Shown: positions 1 to 7,589 of the stretch, piece after piece
Layout of the letters: each line of letters starts with the position of its first letter
Numbering within the stretch: the stretch's first letter is position 1
IMG/VR virus record: IMGVR_UViG_3300049218_000083
Location: 102,744 to 166,743 of that record
DNA from: a virus
Direction: 5' to 3' (one strand)
Length of the DNA stretch: 64,000 nt
Program-made: the position numbers and the translations under genes
Notes under the pieces: model-generated
Databases searched by the model: none
Told to the model about the DNA's origin: nothing
What the model saw: only the letters and a program-made list of their open reading frames with translations

Positions 1-192
1 CTCATTGGCCAACTCGATGAAGTATGCCTGAAGAACATACTGCAGAATGAAGAACACGACGCTGTCAACACCCTGGATGCGCGAGTTGCGTGCGGTCCAG
101 TTGGAATAGACGTTCTGTGTCTTGTTTGGATACTGTCGACGATGATCCAGCTTGTAGCCATCGGCCAGAGTGATGAAATCAAACTTGTGCAT
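1..192 (-). CDS. nadV: Nicotinamide phosphoribosyltransferase, N-terminal part (runs off the window)
   Basis: Translation of the minus strand gives 64 residues beginning MHKFDFITLADGYKLDHRRQ and containing YSNWTARNSR, which match the N-terminus of NadV/NAMPT enzymes (DGYKxxH and the early substrate-site R). NadV converts nicotinamide plus PRPP to NMN in NAD salvage. The ATG lies 3 nt downstream of the prs stop codon, so both are almost certainly one operon in which Prs supplies the PRPP. The rest of the gene is outside the window. Confidence 0.88.
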   Translation of the reverse strand, partial: MHKFDFITLADGYKLDHRRQYPNKTQNVYSNWTARNSRIQGVDSVVFFILQYVLQAYFIELANE

Positions 193-195
193 GAT

Positions 196-1035
196 TTAGA
201 AATCCTCGGTAATGATCTTGTTGATGATCTGGTAAAGCGGAATCACTTGCAACCGTGGGTCATGGTACGGATTGGCTGGCAAGTGAGCGAAACTGTCTGT
301 CGTATAGATAGAACTGATCGTTTTGCTGATAGCATCTACACCTTTCGAGAAAATTCCGTGCGACACCCATAGCCATAGGTTGCTACTTCTGGCTGCGGGA
401 TCTTTCTCGAATTCCTGTGCCAAGAGATTAAAAGTCCCACCGCCATCACAAATATCGTCCACGATCAAATAGTTTCCTGGGCCAGGCAAAGCCGGCATGG
501 AGAAACCAGTGAACTTTCCGGTGGCGAAGTCACGCTGTTTGTCGCACTGAATGACTTCCTTTATTGAACTCTTGGCCTCTGCGAAATTCCTTGCTCTTTC
601 AACTGCACCATGATCAGGAGCGATCACGGTGAACTCTTTCTCAAAATTGAAACTCATGTCACTCGGCATGAAATTGTAGTCAACCAGACCCGAAGTCACT
701 GGAGAGTGTGCATCGAATGTGTAAATCTGGTCAGCCACCTGGTCAAACAACTCCATCATGATGTTAGCCGTGATTGGAGTCTGACCATCGCTGCGATCCT
801 GACGAGCAGCTGGAAAATATGGCACGAATAAAGAGGCGCGACCTTGTCGACGAACAGCATCGAGGACACAGATCGCAAGACCAATATCATTCCAGGTCCG
901 TGGTTTCAGGAACAACAGTGCATTACCAAAGTCCTTTGGGATACGCGCATGCGGTTCACCGCCAGGGAAAAAGAAGGTCTCAATCCCAGTCGCCTTGTAG
1001 TTGTCACTGTCAATTACTGTCACGGAGCCTTTCAT
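196..1035 (-). CDS. prs: Ribose-phosphate pyrophosphokinase
   Basis: A 279-residue protein resembling PRPP synthetase, somewhat shorter than typical bacterial Prs (about 315). It shows the PRPP-binding signature VDDICDGGGTF near residue 195 and the upstream segment PYFPAARQDRSD, the catalytic-flap region. It makes PRPP from ribose 5-phosphate and ATP in the cytoplasm. It sits directly upstream of nadV, matching the prs-nadV pairing of many large T4-type phages, where it feeds NMN synthesis. Restoring NAD could help against NAD-depleting defences; that role is inference. Confidence 0.92.
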   Translation of the reverse strand: MKGSVTVIDSDNYKATGIETFFFPGGEPHARIPKDFGNALLFLKPRTWNDIGLAICVLDAVRRQGRASLFVPYFPAARQDRSDGQTPITANIMMELFDQVADQIYTFDAHSPVTSGLVDYNFMPSDMSFNFEKEFTVIAPDHGAVERARNFAEAKSSIKEVIQCDKQRDFATGKFTGFSMPALPGPGNYLIVDDICDGGGTFNLLAQEFEKDPAARSSNLWLWVSHGIFSKGVDAISKTISSIYTTDSFAHLPANPYHDPRLQVIPLYQIINKIITEDF

Positions 1036-1066
1036 AATCTATCCTCAGTTACGTGCCAATATCTTA

Positions 1067-1651
1067 CTATGGTTTCTTCGTAATAACCCGATCGATCAAA
1101 CCATACTGCTGAGCCTCGAGACTGGTCATGAAATTGTCCCGATCGCTGTCCTTCTCAACCTGTTCCGCTGGCTTGCCGGTATGGCTGCCCAGAATTTCAT
1201 TCAGGCGAACCTTGGTCTTCTCAACATCGCGAGCATGGATCAGGATGTCCGATGCCTGACCATAGAACCCAGCGCTCGGCTGGTGAATCATGATCTTGGA
1301 GTTGGGAAGAGCGAACCGTTTGCCCTTGGCACCTGCCGCAAGCAACACTGCACCCATGGACGCAGCAACGCCAAGGCAGATAGTTGAGATCGGCGACCTG
1401 ATGAACTGCATCGTGTCGTAGATGGCCATCCCGGAACTCACAGAGCCACCTGGTGAGTTGATGTAGAGGCAAATATCCTTGTCGTCGTTCTCATTCTCGA
1501 GATACAACAACTGGGCGACGATGGAGTTGGCCACCATGTCATCGATGCCACCAGTCAGAAACACAACGCGCTCTTTCATCAGGCGCGAGTAAATGTCATA
1601 GCCACGTTCACCACGTGGACCAGACTCAACAACCATTGGGACAAGATTCAT
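1067..1651 (-). CDS. clpP: ClpP-like ATP-dependent protease proteolytic subunit
   Basis: A 194-residue serine protease with the ClpP fold. The nucleophile region is [14 protein letters not shown], the catalytic histidine lies in MIHQPSAG, and the aspartate lies in the C-terminal EKDSDRDNF segment, so the triad is complete. Length equals that of host ClpP without a propeptide. It probably assembles as a tetradecamer, possibly with host ClpX/ClpA, because no Clp ATPase is seen here. Its 5' end overlaps the end of the small lipoprotein gene by 4 nt (ATGA type). Confidence 0.93.
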   Translation of the reverse strand: MNLVPMVVESGPRGERGYDIYSRLMKERVVFLTGGIDDMVANSIVAQLLYLENENDDKDICLYINSPGGSVSSGMAIYDTMQFIRSPISTICLGVAASMGAVLLAAGAKGKRFALPNSKIMIHQPSAGFYGQASDILIHARDVEKTKVRLNEILGSHTGKPAEQVEKDSDRDNFMTSLEAQQYGLIDRVITKKP

Positions 1652-1845
1652 ATTGCTTCCTCAGTAAGTGATGATTTGTATTGTACCTGACCAACAACCA
1701 CTTGCGTTACAACAAGTGGTGCTGGCCTCGGGAGAACTGTGCAGGTGACGGTAAACTGAGCATGCGCTGTTTTGGCATGCGCGCAACCAATCAGAACGAG
1801 GCAGTTGATTGCGATGGAGCCGATGATGCAGAGAATCCACTTCAT
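1648..1845 (-). CDS. Small predicted lipoprotein
   Basis: A 65-residue protein with an N-terminal hydrophobic segment ending in a lipobox-like LIGC (around residues 18-21), suggesting lipid attachment and export. No family recognised. The ATG overlaps the stop of the upstream membrane protein gene (ATGA) and its own stop overlaps the clpP start, so it is translationally coupled on both sides. A spanin-like role is possible, but the known-looking lysis genes are elsewhere at 28 kb. Confidence 0.7.
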   Translation of the reverse strand: MKWILCIIGSIAINCLVLIGCAHAKTAHAQFTVTCTVLPRPAPLVVTQVVVGQVQYKSSLTEEAI

Positions 1846-2003
1846 CGCGAAAAGATCTTCGGCTTGGTCATGAAGATGAGCAATATGACCCAGAAAGTGT
1901 CAAAGATCAATCCCCACCAGTTGTGCTTGAAGAAGTCGTCAGCCATGAAGCCGATACAAATCCCAATCAGGATCAGTTGGATATCTCTATGCATGCTGTT
2001 CAT
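1842..2003 (-). CDS. Small two-segment membrane protein
   Basis: A 53-residue protein starting MNSMHRDIQLILIGIC with two hydrophobic stretches separated by ADDFFKHNWW and a basic C-terminus (KPKIFSR). It overlaps both neighbours by 4 nt, the arrangement expected of a translationally coupled operon gene. Function unknown; an inner-membrane location is predicted from hydrophobicity. Confidence 0.65.
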   Translation of the reverse strand: MNSMHRDIQLILIGICIGFMADDFFKHNWWGLIFDTFWVILLIFMTKPKIFSR

Positions 2004-2145
2004 TGTCTGTTCTGCCATTCACACTCAACGCGGCACCAAGAACCCTGCCAGTCAGCGCGACGACCATACTTTCGGTGCAGGATCTTCATGTCATCGAGGT
2101 TGTCAGCGGTGATGTACGTCCAGATATCATGCCAGACGACTCCAT
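2000..2145 (-). pseudogene. Small ORF with unclear or broken start
   Basis: Between two genes a frame reads WHDIWTYITADNLDDMKILH and ends CEWQNRQ with a TGA that overlaps the next ATG (ATGA). It looks like coding sequence, but in its own frame there is no start before the TGA that ends the preceding gene, except an internal ATG giving 29 residues. An ATG at 2145 is in another frame; one indel would join them. It may be a frameshifted gene, a sequencing error, or a short peptide. Confidence 0.4.
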
Positions 2146-2146
2146 A

Positions 2147-2836
2147 TCATTGATTTGCCCTCTTCATGTTCTTCATGGCGGTGAAGTCCGCCAGCGCAGC
2201 CTCGGCTATCTTCTCATCAAACACCGGCAGGTCGTCGAACTTATCCTTGCCCCACGGGAGTCCGTAGTGTTCAGCGCAGTCAGGACCATAACCCATGGCC
2301 TTGGATTCCGGCGTCGACAACTGGCGGGAGCAGAAGCAGCACTTGCTGAGCAGCTTGCCGTGCTCTGCAGCCATCTTGGCCGGATCCTCGTTGAACTTGG
2401 TGAGGAGGGTCAGCAGTTCCTGCTTCACTTCGACACCACGCTTGATGACAGTCACCGAACTGTCGAGGTTGATTCGGCCCATATAGCCACGGTTGTCAGT
2501 CACGAGGCTCAACGCACCGGGATGCTTGGCGCGATCACTGGCGACGCTCATCTTGATCTCTTCGTTACCGAATTTGAGCAGCACCTTGGGAGCCTGGAGA
2601 CCAGCCTTCTTAGCACGACCCATGAGCGCGAAGATTTTGTCAAAGACAACCTTGGTCACGGTAGTGGTGCTGGGGATGCCCAGCGTCTGCTGAAGAAGCT
2701 TGGTGACCCACTCGGCTTGCTTGGCAGACGGCGGATTCGCGTAAGCGATACGACGAGCGAACTGAGCATCACAAGCGGCAACCAGCTCACTTTCTACGAG
2801 AGACTGGAGTTGGATTTGTTCATCACTGTAAGCCAT
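2147..2836 (-). CDS. DUF6011-like zinc-binding protein
   Basis: A 229-residue cytoplasmic protein. The C-terminal third contains CCFCSRQLSTPESKAMGYGP followed by DCAEHYGLPWG, the cysteine pattern of the DUF6011 domain found in phage and actinobacterial proteins of unknown role. The N-terminal part is helical and lysine-rich, with no recognised domain. It lies in the G+C-rich block together with the DNA ligase. Confidence 0.7.
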   Translation of the reverse strand: MAYSDEQIQLQSLVESELVAACDAQFARRIAYANPPSAKQAEWVTKLLQQTLGIPSTTTVTKVVFDKIFALMGRAKKAGLQAPKVLLKFGNEEIKMSVASDRAKHPGALSLVTDNRGYMGRINLDSSVTVIKRGVEVKQELLTLLTKFNEDPAKMAAEHGKLLSKCCFCSRQLSTPESKAMGYGPDCAEHYGLPWGKDKFDDLPVFDEKIAEAALADFTAMKNMKRANQ

Positions 2837-2935
2837 TTTCTATCCTCGTTTCTTACTAACCACGCACCCATTGTACCGGCGCATGTTACGAAAAGAAAGA
2901 CCACTCGTAGAGTTCTTGACCGAACTGTTAACTGG

Positions 2936-3139
2936 TTATCGCTTTTTCACCCTCGCTCCGTTGCGCCATACATATTCAGGCTTTGAATCCTCTTTCTTGA
3001 CCTGTGGCTCGTCAAATTCAGTCGCCATCTCGATGAAAATCTCTTCGTCTTTCATCGAACCTAGCTGCGCCATGGCGAGCGCTCTGTCCATCATGGATCG
3101 AATCTTGGCCGCCAGCTCCTTTGCCTTTTCTTCCAACAT
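2936..3139 (-). CDS. Small hypothetical protein
   Basis: A 67-residue helical, charged protein (MLEEKAKELAAKIRSMMDRA) with a basic C-terminal tail (RNGARVKKR). The ATG shares one base with the DNA ligase stop, so it is co-translated downstream of the ligase. No family recognised. Confidence 0.65.
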   Translation of the reverse strand: MLEEKAKELAAKIRSMMDRALAMAQLGSMKDEEIFIEMATEFDEPQVKKEDSKPEYVWRNGARVKKR

Positions 3140-4035
3140 TACATGTCACTCCTGTCGCGGAAGCCCAAGTAGATGGGGAAACGCGGCGCATCCTTGTTTC
3201 CACCGTCGAAGAACTTGTACTTCACGATCTTACCAATCAGGTTCTTGCGGTCAGCCCACAGAGCCTTCCGGGTCGCGATGTCGAACCCAGAGCCGATATT
3301 GAACACGGCACCACCCTCGCAGTTCTTCACGATCAGCGCGCCGAGCATGTCCTGCGGGATCATGCCTTCTTTGTGTGACGAGCGCTCGGTATGGCCGAAA
3401 GCATCGGTGGTGGCCTGGTTGCCGTTTTTCAGCAACTCCTCGAAGCCAGTGATCTCAGCCTCGGCATCGCTGAAACGCTTCAGCTTGATCATCCCACCCT
3501 CGCTGGTCGTCGATCGACCATGCTTGTAGGCACCGTTGACCGAGCGGCAAATCAAACCCTCGAACCCTTGACCCAGGCATTGGCGCTCATAGGTGTCCAG
3601 TTCGTTCTGGGTCGAGATCATGGTCTGTTCGACCAACACGCCAGGATACGGAAGAGCACCGTCGCTCTGCAACTTGATGAGCGAAGCGACGCGCTGCTTG
3701 AAGCCAAGCGTCTTCTGGTTCAGGTTGTCGAAAATCCAGTACTGGAAGTCCGGCTCGCCGTCCTCGGACATGACCGCCGACATCGTCACGCGGTAGAAGT
3801 CCGGCGCTCCCGGATCACCAACACCCAACTCACCGTCGAAGCCATCGAACTTCCCAGTGCCAAGCAGCTTCTGCACATGGCGATTCGGAATCGGTTTCCA
3901 GTTGCGGCTCATCGCGATACCACCAACGACGATACAGCGGATTCCGTCCAGCTTCGGTGAAGCGATCAGCGGGAACTTGAAGGTATCCGGTGCCTTGGCG
4001 GCCAGCATCGGTTTGATTGCAGCAGGAAGGCTCAT
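3139..4035 (-). CDS. ATP-dependent DNA ligase
   Basis: A 298-residue nucleotidyltransferase of the small viral ligase type. Motif I is SPKLDGIRC near residue 24, with the adenylated lysine; FDGELG is motif III, EGLICRS motif IV, and MIKLKR motif V. A C-terminal OB-like part follows. A longer reading from an upstream codon exists, but the ATG at 4035 overlaps the upstream gene's stop (ATGA) and places motif I at the usual distance. It seals nicks during replication and repair. Confidence 0.9.
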   Translation of the reverse strand: MSLPAAIKPMLAAKAPDTFKFPLIASPKLDGIRCIVVGGIAMSRNWKPIPNRHVQKLLGTGKFDGFDGELGVGDPGAPDFYRVTMSAVMSEDGEPDFQYWIFDNLNQKTLGFKQRVASLIKLQSDGALPYPGVLVEQTMISTQNELDTYERQCLGQGFEGLICRSVNGAYKHGRSTTSEGGMIKLKRFSDAEAEITGFEELLKNGNQATTDAFGHTERSSHKEGMIPQDMLGALIVKNCEGGAVFNIGSGFDIATRKALWADRKNLIGKIVKYKFFDGGNKDAPRFPIYLGFRDRSDM

Positions 4036-4205
4036 TTCATCTCCTTGGCTTCGCCACCATGGCGAGTTGCGTAATCTTTGGCGCGCTGCTCGGTAATGCC
4101 GAACATACGCTGGGACATGTGGGGTCCGATCCACTGCCAGTTTGTCGGAGCCGACTGCATCGAGGCGGCAATCTGGCGGAATCCATCAAGAGTCACTTCA
4201 TTCAT
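4032..4205 (-). CDS. Small hypothetical protein
   Basis: A 57-residue protein beginning MNEVTLDGFRQIAASM. The start at 4205 was chosen for a good AGGAG ribosome-binding site a few bases upstream. It ends overlapping the ligase start. No family recognised. The conserved hairpin element at 4249-4275 precedes it by about 44 nt. Confidence 0.65.
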   Translation of the reverse strand: MNEVTLDGFRQIAASMQSAPTNWQWIGPHMSQRMFGITEQRAKDYATRHGGEAKEMK

Positions 4206-4234
4206 CACGAATCTCCTGTTACCTGAGACCAACT

Positions 4235-4690
4235 CTACGCGGACTCGGCGACTAAAGAAAGAGGCGCAGTTATCGTTTCAGGGATCGGCCAAATGTATGG
4301 CAAATCTGGCGACTCAGTCCAGCCGAATGTGGAGTAATGCTCGGGAAACTTCCGTAGAAGATTGCTACGATGAGATGCGTGGAAAGCCTCGTCACCGATC
4401 CAGCTTGGGAGCCGGTATTCGACCGGCAACGCGATGTTCTCGAAGATCGGCAGTTGGGTGTCCTTGTAGCCGCGACGAATCCACTCGCGACACATGACCA
4501 TCCCATACTCACACAGTGCGCGAGAGTGGCCACGCCACATCTTTGCTGCAGGGTGCTGGGACCATCCGTTAGAAGTGCCGAGCGTCACGCGCAGCAGTTG
4601 CATGGTCTCGATGCGTTGCTTCCCAAGTCGCCGGTAGTCGAGACACTCGGCTGACTTTTGGAAGTCAGAATACGGAAGGAACGTCTGCAT
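4235..4690 (-). CDS. MSMEG_6728 / pyrimidine-dimer DNA glycosylase-like protein
   Basis: A 151-residue protein beginning MQTFLPYSDFQKSAECLDYR followed by RLGKQRIE. This N-terminal pattern is typical of the family that includes T4 endonuclease V-like (Pyr_excise) and MSMEG_6728 proteins. A longer ORF extends upstream, but the family start fits position 4690. A role in repair of UV-damaged phage DNA is plausible from family membership; catalytic residues were not verified. Confidence 0.65.
   Translation of the reverse strand: MQTFLPYSDFQKSAECLDYRRLGKQRIETMQLLRVTLGTSNGWSQHPAAKMWRGHSRALCEYGMVMCREWIRRGYKDTQLPIFENIALPVEYRLPSWIGDEAFHASHRSNLLRKFPEHYSTFGWTESPDLPYIWPIPETITAPLSLVAESA
4249..4275 (-). 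promoter_or_regulatory. Conserved leader hairpin, copy 1
   Basis: On the minus strand CGATAA and TTAgTCG can pair around a loop CTGCGCCTCTTTC. The loop and left arm are nearly identical to copies at 5486 and 57044, each 25-44 nt upstream of a start codon. The pyrimidine loop (CCTCTTT) could pair with a Shine-Dalgarno sequence. This copy overlaps the 3' end of the preceding coding region. Confidence 0.5.
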
Positions 4691-4892
4691 CTTCGCCGTC
4701 CGAACCATCCAGTTCATCCTCGAAGCGCACGTCGCACTTCTCACCCCAGATTTGGCCGAAGGCTCGCTTCAGCTGCTCTGTTATGACGGCGCGATCATTG
4801 GTGTCCATTTCGCTGACATCCATGTCAACCACCGCGTCCTGGCCAGGAATTCCGACCGACCAGTCACCTGTCGTTTGGACGTAGATTTTCAT
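4665..4892 (-). CDS. Small acidic hypothetical protein
   Basis: A 75-residue protein starting MKIYVQTTGDWSVGIPGQDA, with an acidic C-terminus (DELDGSDGEDADVPSVF). It overlaps the glycosylase-like gene by 26 nt and the upstream gene by 4 nt. No family recognised. Confidence 0.65.
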   Translation of the reverse strand: MKIYVQTTGDWSVGIPGQDAVVDMDVSEMDTNDRAVITEQLKRAFGQIWGEKCDVRFEDELDGSDGEDADVPSVF

Positions 4893-5317
4893 GAGCGATC
4901 CGCCGGAGTCAGGAACGCGTCGAGGATGTTACCACCGACAGGCTTCTCACCGAAGTACTGGGCGACCTGGTCGGCATTCATGCGAAACATCTTGCCGTTA
5001 CCGTCTTTCACCGCGCACTTGGAGCGACCAGTGAAACCCTCGAAGGTGAAATTGCCGTGGCGAGGAGTGCTGAAGGTTTTGCCGAGATGAGCCTCGGTCA
5101 AACCGAACTTCCAACCGTTCCGCTTCAGATTGAAGAGAAGCTTCGGATCGACACCTCCAGTTTCGGCAGAGTCACCGAACTGCGCCGATAGCTTAAAGGT
5201 CGTCGGGTTGTAGCGGATAGAAGTCGGACTGAGCGTCAAACCGTGAGCCTTCGCTATAAGCTGAAGAGCCTCGGTGATGTCCTTGTGGATCGCTTTAACT
5301 TTCGCTTCGGTCAACAT
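4889..5317 (-). CDS. Hypothetical protein
   Basis: A 142-residue soluble protein (MLTEAKVKAIHKDITEALQL...). No recognised motif. The ATG follows the TAA of the small basic gene immediately. It belongs to the G+C-rich block. Confidence 0.65.
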   Translation of the reverse strand: MLTEAKVKAIHKDITEALQLIAKAHGLTLSPTSIRYNPTTFKLSAQFGDSAETGGVDPKLLFNLKRNGWKFGLTEAHLGKTFSTPRHGNFTFEGFTGRSKCAVKDGNGKMFRMNADQVAQYFGEKPVGGNILDAFLTPADRS

Positions 5318-5461
5318 TTAGATCTCCAGTTTGAGTTGACGCTTCAGCTTGGCGCGCACGAGTTTGGTAATGGTACGCTTCAAACCCTTCTTGACCTTGG
5401 AGTGGGTATTGCCCTTCCGGGTCAGAGTGGTATTCAGCTTCTTGTGAGATATCTTGTCCAT
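5318..5461 (-). CDS. Very basic 47-residue protein
   Basis: The reading frame starts MDKISHKKLNTTLTRKGNTH and ends with many lysines and arginines (KKGLKRTITKLVRAKLKRQ). The stop codon abuts the start of the next gene. The charge suggests nucleic-acid binding, but no family is recognised. The conserved hairpin element at 5486-5512 lies 25 nt upstream of the ATG. Confidence 0.6.
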   Translation of the reverse strand: MDKISHKKLNTTLTRKGNTHSKVKKGLKRTITKLVRAKLKRQLKLEI

Positions 5462-5485
5462 ACCAGCAACTCTACGCGAAGTCGC

Positions 5486-5512
5486 CGACTAACGAAAGAG
5501 GAACAGTTATCG
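5486..5512 (-). promoter_or_regulatory. Conserved leader hairpin, copy 2
   Basis: The minus strand reads CGATAAC, then TGTTCCTCTTTC, then GTTAgTCG. Here the stem has one extra C-G pair compared with copies 1 and 3, which is the kind of change expected if the RNA hairpin is conserved. Confidence 0.5.
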
Positions 5513-5515
5513 TTT

Positions 5516-5884
5516 CTACCAGGCAATCTGGAATGAATCGAGATTCAGGTCGGGAAGATTGGACTTGCCGTGGAAATGACGAACGACTTCTTCACGGTGT
5601 TCCTTGTGTACTCGATTCAGCATGTGGTCCTCGGATTTGAACCAGAACGAGTCTCCATTGTAAGTGGCCCAAACATCGATGCCATATCGATGGACGTATG
5701 GACAAAGTGACATTTCACCAATTGCTGCTTTACCGTTCTTCTCATTGATGAACACAACGATGTTGAATCTGAATCCGGACTGGAAAACTTTGATCTCACG
5801 TTTTTTGAGGACCGTAGCAATTCTCTTGGCATCCTCTAGACTCACATGACCCAAACCACCGGGACCATTATATGGTTGAACCAT
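5516..5884 (-). CDS. Hypothetical protein
   Basis: A 122-residue protein starting MVQPYNGPGGLGHVSLEDAK. The start at 5884 overlaps the TGA of the upstream kinase gene by one base. It has alternating strand-like and charged segments and no recognised family. Confidence 0.65.
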   Translation of the reverse strand: MVQPYNGPGGLGHVSLEDAKRIATVLKKREIKVFQSGFRFNIVVFINEKNGKAAIGEMSLCPYVHRYGIDVWATYNGDSFWFKSEDHMLNRVHKEHREEVVRHFHGKSNLPDLNLDSFQIAW

Positions 5885-6372
5885 CAGCTGACCGTCCTTG
5901 GACACTGCCAAATATCTCGATAAATGATACCCTTCATCTGAGGGAACCCAGCGTTTGGTACAAAGTTGATTTTCAGCTTTGCCAACTTGCCAGCTGGAAT
6001 ACCATGAACAGATTCGAACTCGTTTGTGCAATGAACGATTTCAACCTGGAAACCCTCATGTTGTGCAGCCTCGACATAGTCTCGGATCGACGCCCAACGC
6101 GCCAGCACACCAATGAGCACGACAGAGTTGCCGTTTGATAGTTCGGTGTAGATGCCGTCTTCAACCTTCTGAATTGCTTTCAGCCAACGTTCCTCAGTCC
6201 AGATGTAAGTGCCATCCGGCTCGGTCATGAACATATCGGTCTCGAAATACTTGATCCCAAGGTCCGTGGCAAGCTCACTCCCATACGTGGTCTTGCCAGA
6301 TCCTGGAAGTCCGCGCACGATGTAAAACACCTTGGGTTTTGGGAACAAGATTTTGGAAAGCCACTTGAACAT
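5884..6372 (-). CDS. P-loop kinase / AAA_33-type nucleotide-binding protein
   Basis: A 162-residue protein with a Walker A motif GLPGSGKTTYG near residue 21 and a DMFM segment after the second strand, as in zeta-toxin and polynucleotide-kinase-like P-loop kinases. Substrate unknown. It is directly downstream of the PilZ gene. Confidence 0.75.
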   Translation of the reverse strand: MFKWLSKILFPKPKVFYIVRGLPGSGKTTYGSELATDLGIKYFETDMFMTEPDGTYIWTEERWLKAIQKVEDGIYTELSNGNSVVLIGVLARWASIRDYVEAAQHEGFQVEIVHCTNEFESVHGIPAGKLAKLKINFVPNAGFPQMKGIIYRDIWQCPRTVS

Positions 6373-6699
6373 TTACTTCACCTGGACGTTCATCGCTGAC
6401 GTTTTGTTCTGGGTCACAAATCCGACATTGCCTTTGGTCACATGAATGACTGTGGCTGTCTTCCAATGAAGTTTGGTCACGTTGGAGCTGCTACCATTCA
6501 ACGGAACTCCAAATACCAACTCAACTCGATCGTTCTTTTTGAGTCCCAGGCTTTCGTCAAGGTGAATCAAGCAGCCACCAATGCTGACGTTGACAACCTT
6601 ACCGACCTGGCGTTTCTCACCAATTTTGCACAGGACAAAAATCCGTCCAACAGGTAGAAACCGTTGGTTGAGTCTTTTCTCTTCGCCCGAATAAGTCAT
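6373..6699 (-). CDS. PilZ domain protein (possible c-di-GMP binder)
   Basis: A 108-residue protein starting MTYSGEEKRLNQRFLPVG. It has the PilZ RxxxR motif (RLNQR) and the second motif NVSIGG, the (D/N)xSxxG box, so both c-di-GMP-binding signatures are present. A longer ORF runs back through the tRNA, but the ATG at 6699 is better: its ribosome-binding site AAGGGAG lies inside the tRNA acceptor stem, and the A of ATG is the last base of the tRNA CCA end. It may sense or interfere with host c-di-GMP signalling. Confidence 0.75.
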   Translation of the reverse strand: MTYSGEEKRLNQRFLPVGRIFVLCKIGEKRQVGKVVNVSIGGCLIHLDESLGLKKNDRVELVFGVPLNGSSSNVTKLHWKTATVIHVTKGNVGFVTQNKTSAMNVQVK

Positions 6700-6773
6700 G
6701 GAGCTCCCTTGCGGAATCGAACCGCATTCTCTCGTGTACGAAACGAGTACATCGCCAGCAATGCTTAGGGAGC
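6699..6773 (-). tRNA. tRNA-Thr(CGT)
   Basis: A cloverleaf with acceptor GCTCCCT/AGGGAGC, anticodon arm CTCGT-TTCGTAC-ACGAG and T arm TGCGG-TTCGATT-CCGCA. CCA is encoded, and its A overlaps the next gene's ATG. It lies outside the main cluster, downstream of the 180-residue gene whose stop it overlaps. Confidence 0.93.
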
Positions 6774-7307
6774 GTTGCTCAATTGAACCTTCAATGTCAA
6801 AGGGTAGATCTTGTTGAGCTGAAGGCTGGTCTTTCGAGTGTAAGGAATCTTTACCCAATGATAGTCAGACTTCAACTGTTTTTCGATCGCTTCGTATTTA
6901 GCGCACTCATCGACATAGCGAGTTTGCTCAGCTGCGTTCTTGGCATCAGCATCCGGATCTCCAGGACCATGGGTCCGAGTGATATAATCCCAAATGCCAG
7001 TTTTGCTGTACCACTGACGCGTTGGATACTTGTGGCCCAACTTCTGCATCGTGTTGTAATCCCACTCTTTGCCAGTCACCTTGTGGACAAACACGCGGCG
7101 ATACAGTTGCTGTTCAACGCAAACAGAAATTTCCTGCGGACGATCCTTGGTTGCTTCCCGGACAATACGATATCCGAGATAGATACCCTTCGCTGCGTAT
7201 GCGCTGCCTGTACACTTGGTCACAGACAAGATCGGATCGCCTGGATTGATCACGTCACCATGATCATTGGTGAACGGATTTTTCAAAATCGGTTTTAGTT
7301 TCGCCAC
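6765..7307 (-). CDS. Hypothetical protein, paralogue of the 8354-8755 product
   Basis: A 180-residue basic protein (MAKLKPILKNPFTNDHGDVI). The pattern of a PGDPILSVT-like strand, KGIYLGYRIV and VTGKEWDY resembles the shorter protein encoded at 8354-8755 (PGQEVIAVT, KGKFLGILV, ATGKVLKDWW), so the two are likely paralogues. Function unknown. The last codons overlap the 5' end of tRNA-Thr(CGT). Confidence 0.7.
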   Translation of the reverse strand: MAKLKPILKNPFTNDHGDVINPGDPILSVTKCTGSAYAAKGIYLGYRIVREATKDRPQEISVCVEQQLYRRVFVHKVTGKEWDYNTMQKLGHKYPTRQWYSKTGIWDYITRTHGPGDPDADAKNAAEQTRYVDECAKYEAIEKQLKSDYHWVKIPYTRKTSLQLNKIYPLTLKVQLSNAP

Positions 7308-7336
7308 GTCATTCTCCTCTTACAAGTCAAAATCGG

Positions 7337-7584
7337 CACTATCCCTATAGCCAGGTTTCTGTCTGTGTTGAGCCTATCCCAACACTCATCCATCATTCGC
7401 CTCAGGCTTTCGCCTGGTCACCAATTGTGACTGCCGCAACCCGACCTCATAGGGTGAAGCTTCCCTCGGTCTGTTAGCGTTGCTGGCCACGTTGCTAGTG
7501 CTAACGACTTTCGTCTCCTAACAGCTTCGAGCCAGTCCTGAACTTCCTCTAGGGTTTCCGCCCCAGCGATGGATCGGGATAGTG
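7337..7584 (-). ncRNA. rnpB: RNase P RNA (bacterial-type, compact)
   Basis: On the minus strand the ends pair perfectly as a P1 helix (CACTATCCC with GGGATAGTG). Near the 5' end is GAGGAAGTTCAGGAC, matching conserved region I; near the 3' end is ACAGAAACCTGGCTATAG, matching conserved region V. These can pair as helix P4 with the conserved bulged U (AG-[T]-TCAGG with CCTGGCT), using A-T and G-T pairs where E. coli has G-C. AACAGACCG, a CAGGC-GAAA-GCCTG hairpin and GACGAAAGTC also fit. At 248 nt it is much shorter than host RNase P RNA. It would trim the 5' ends of the phage tRNAs. Confidence 0.8.
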
Positions 7585-7589
7585 AAACC

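Noticed and set aside
2003-2986. Plus-strand ORF of 327 codons
   Set aside because: It is the complement of the DUF6011-like gene, with a protein-like minus-strand frame and a zinc-type cysteine pattern on the other side.
6373-6858. 161-codon reading of the PilZ gene
   Set aside because: The extra N-terminus would be a translation of tRNA-Thr(CGT); the ATG at 6699 has a better ribosome-binding site and places the RxxxR motif normally.
7337-7584. Group I intron
   Set aside because: There is no interrupted gene, the P/Q/R/S core order does not fit, and the RNase P conserved regions and P4 pairing explain the sequence better.
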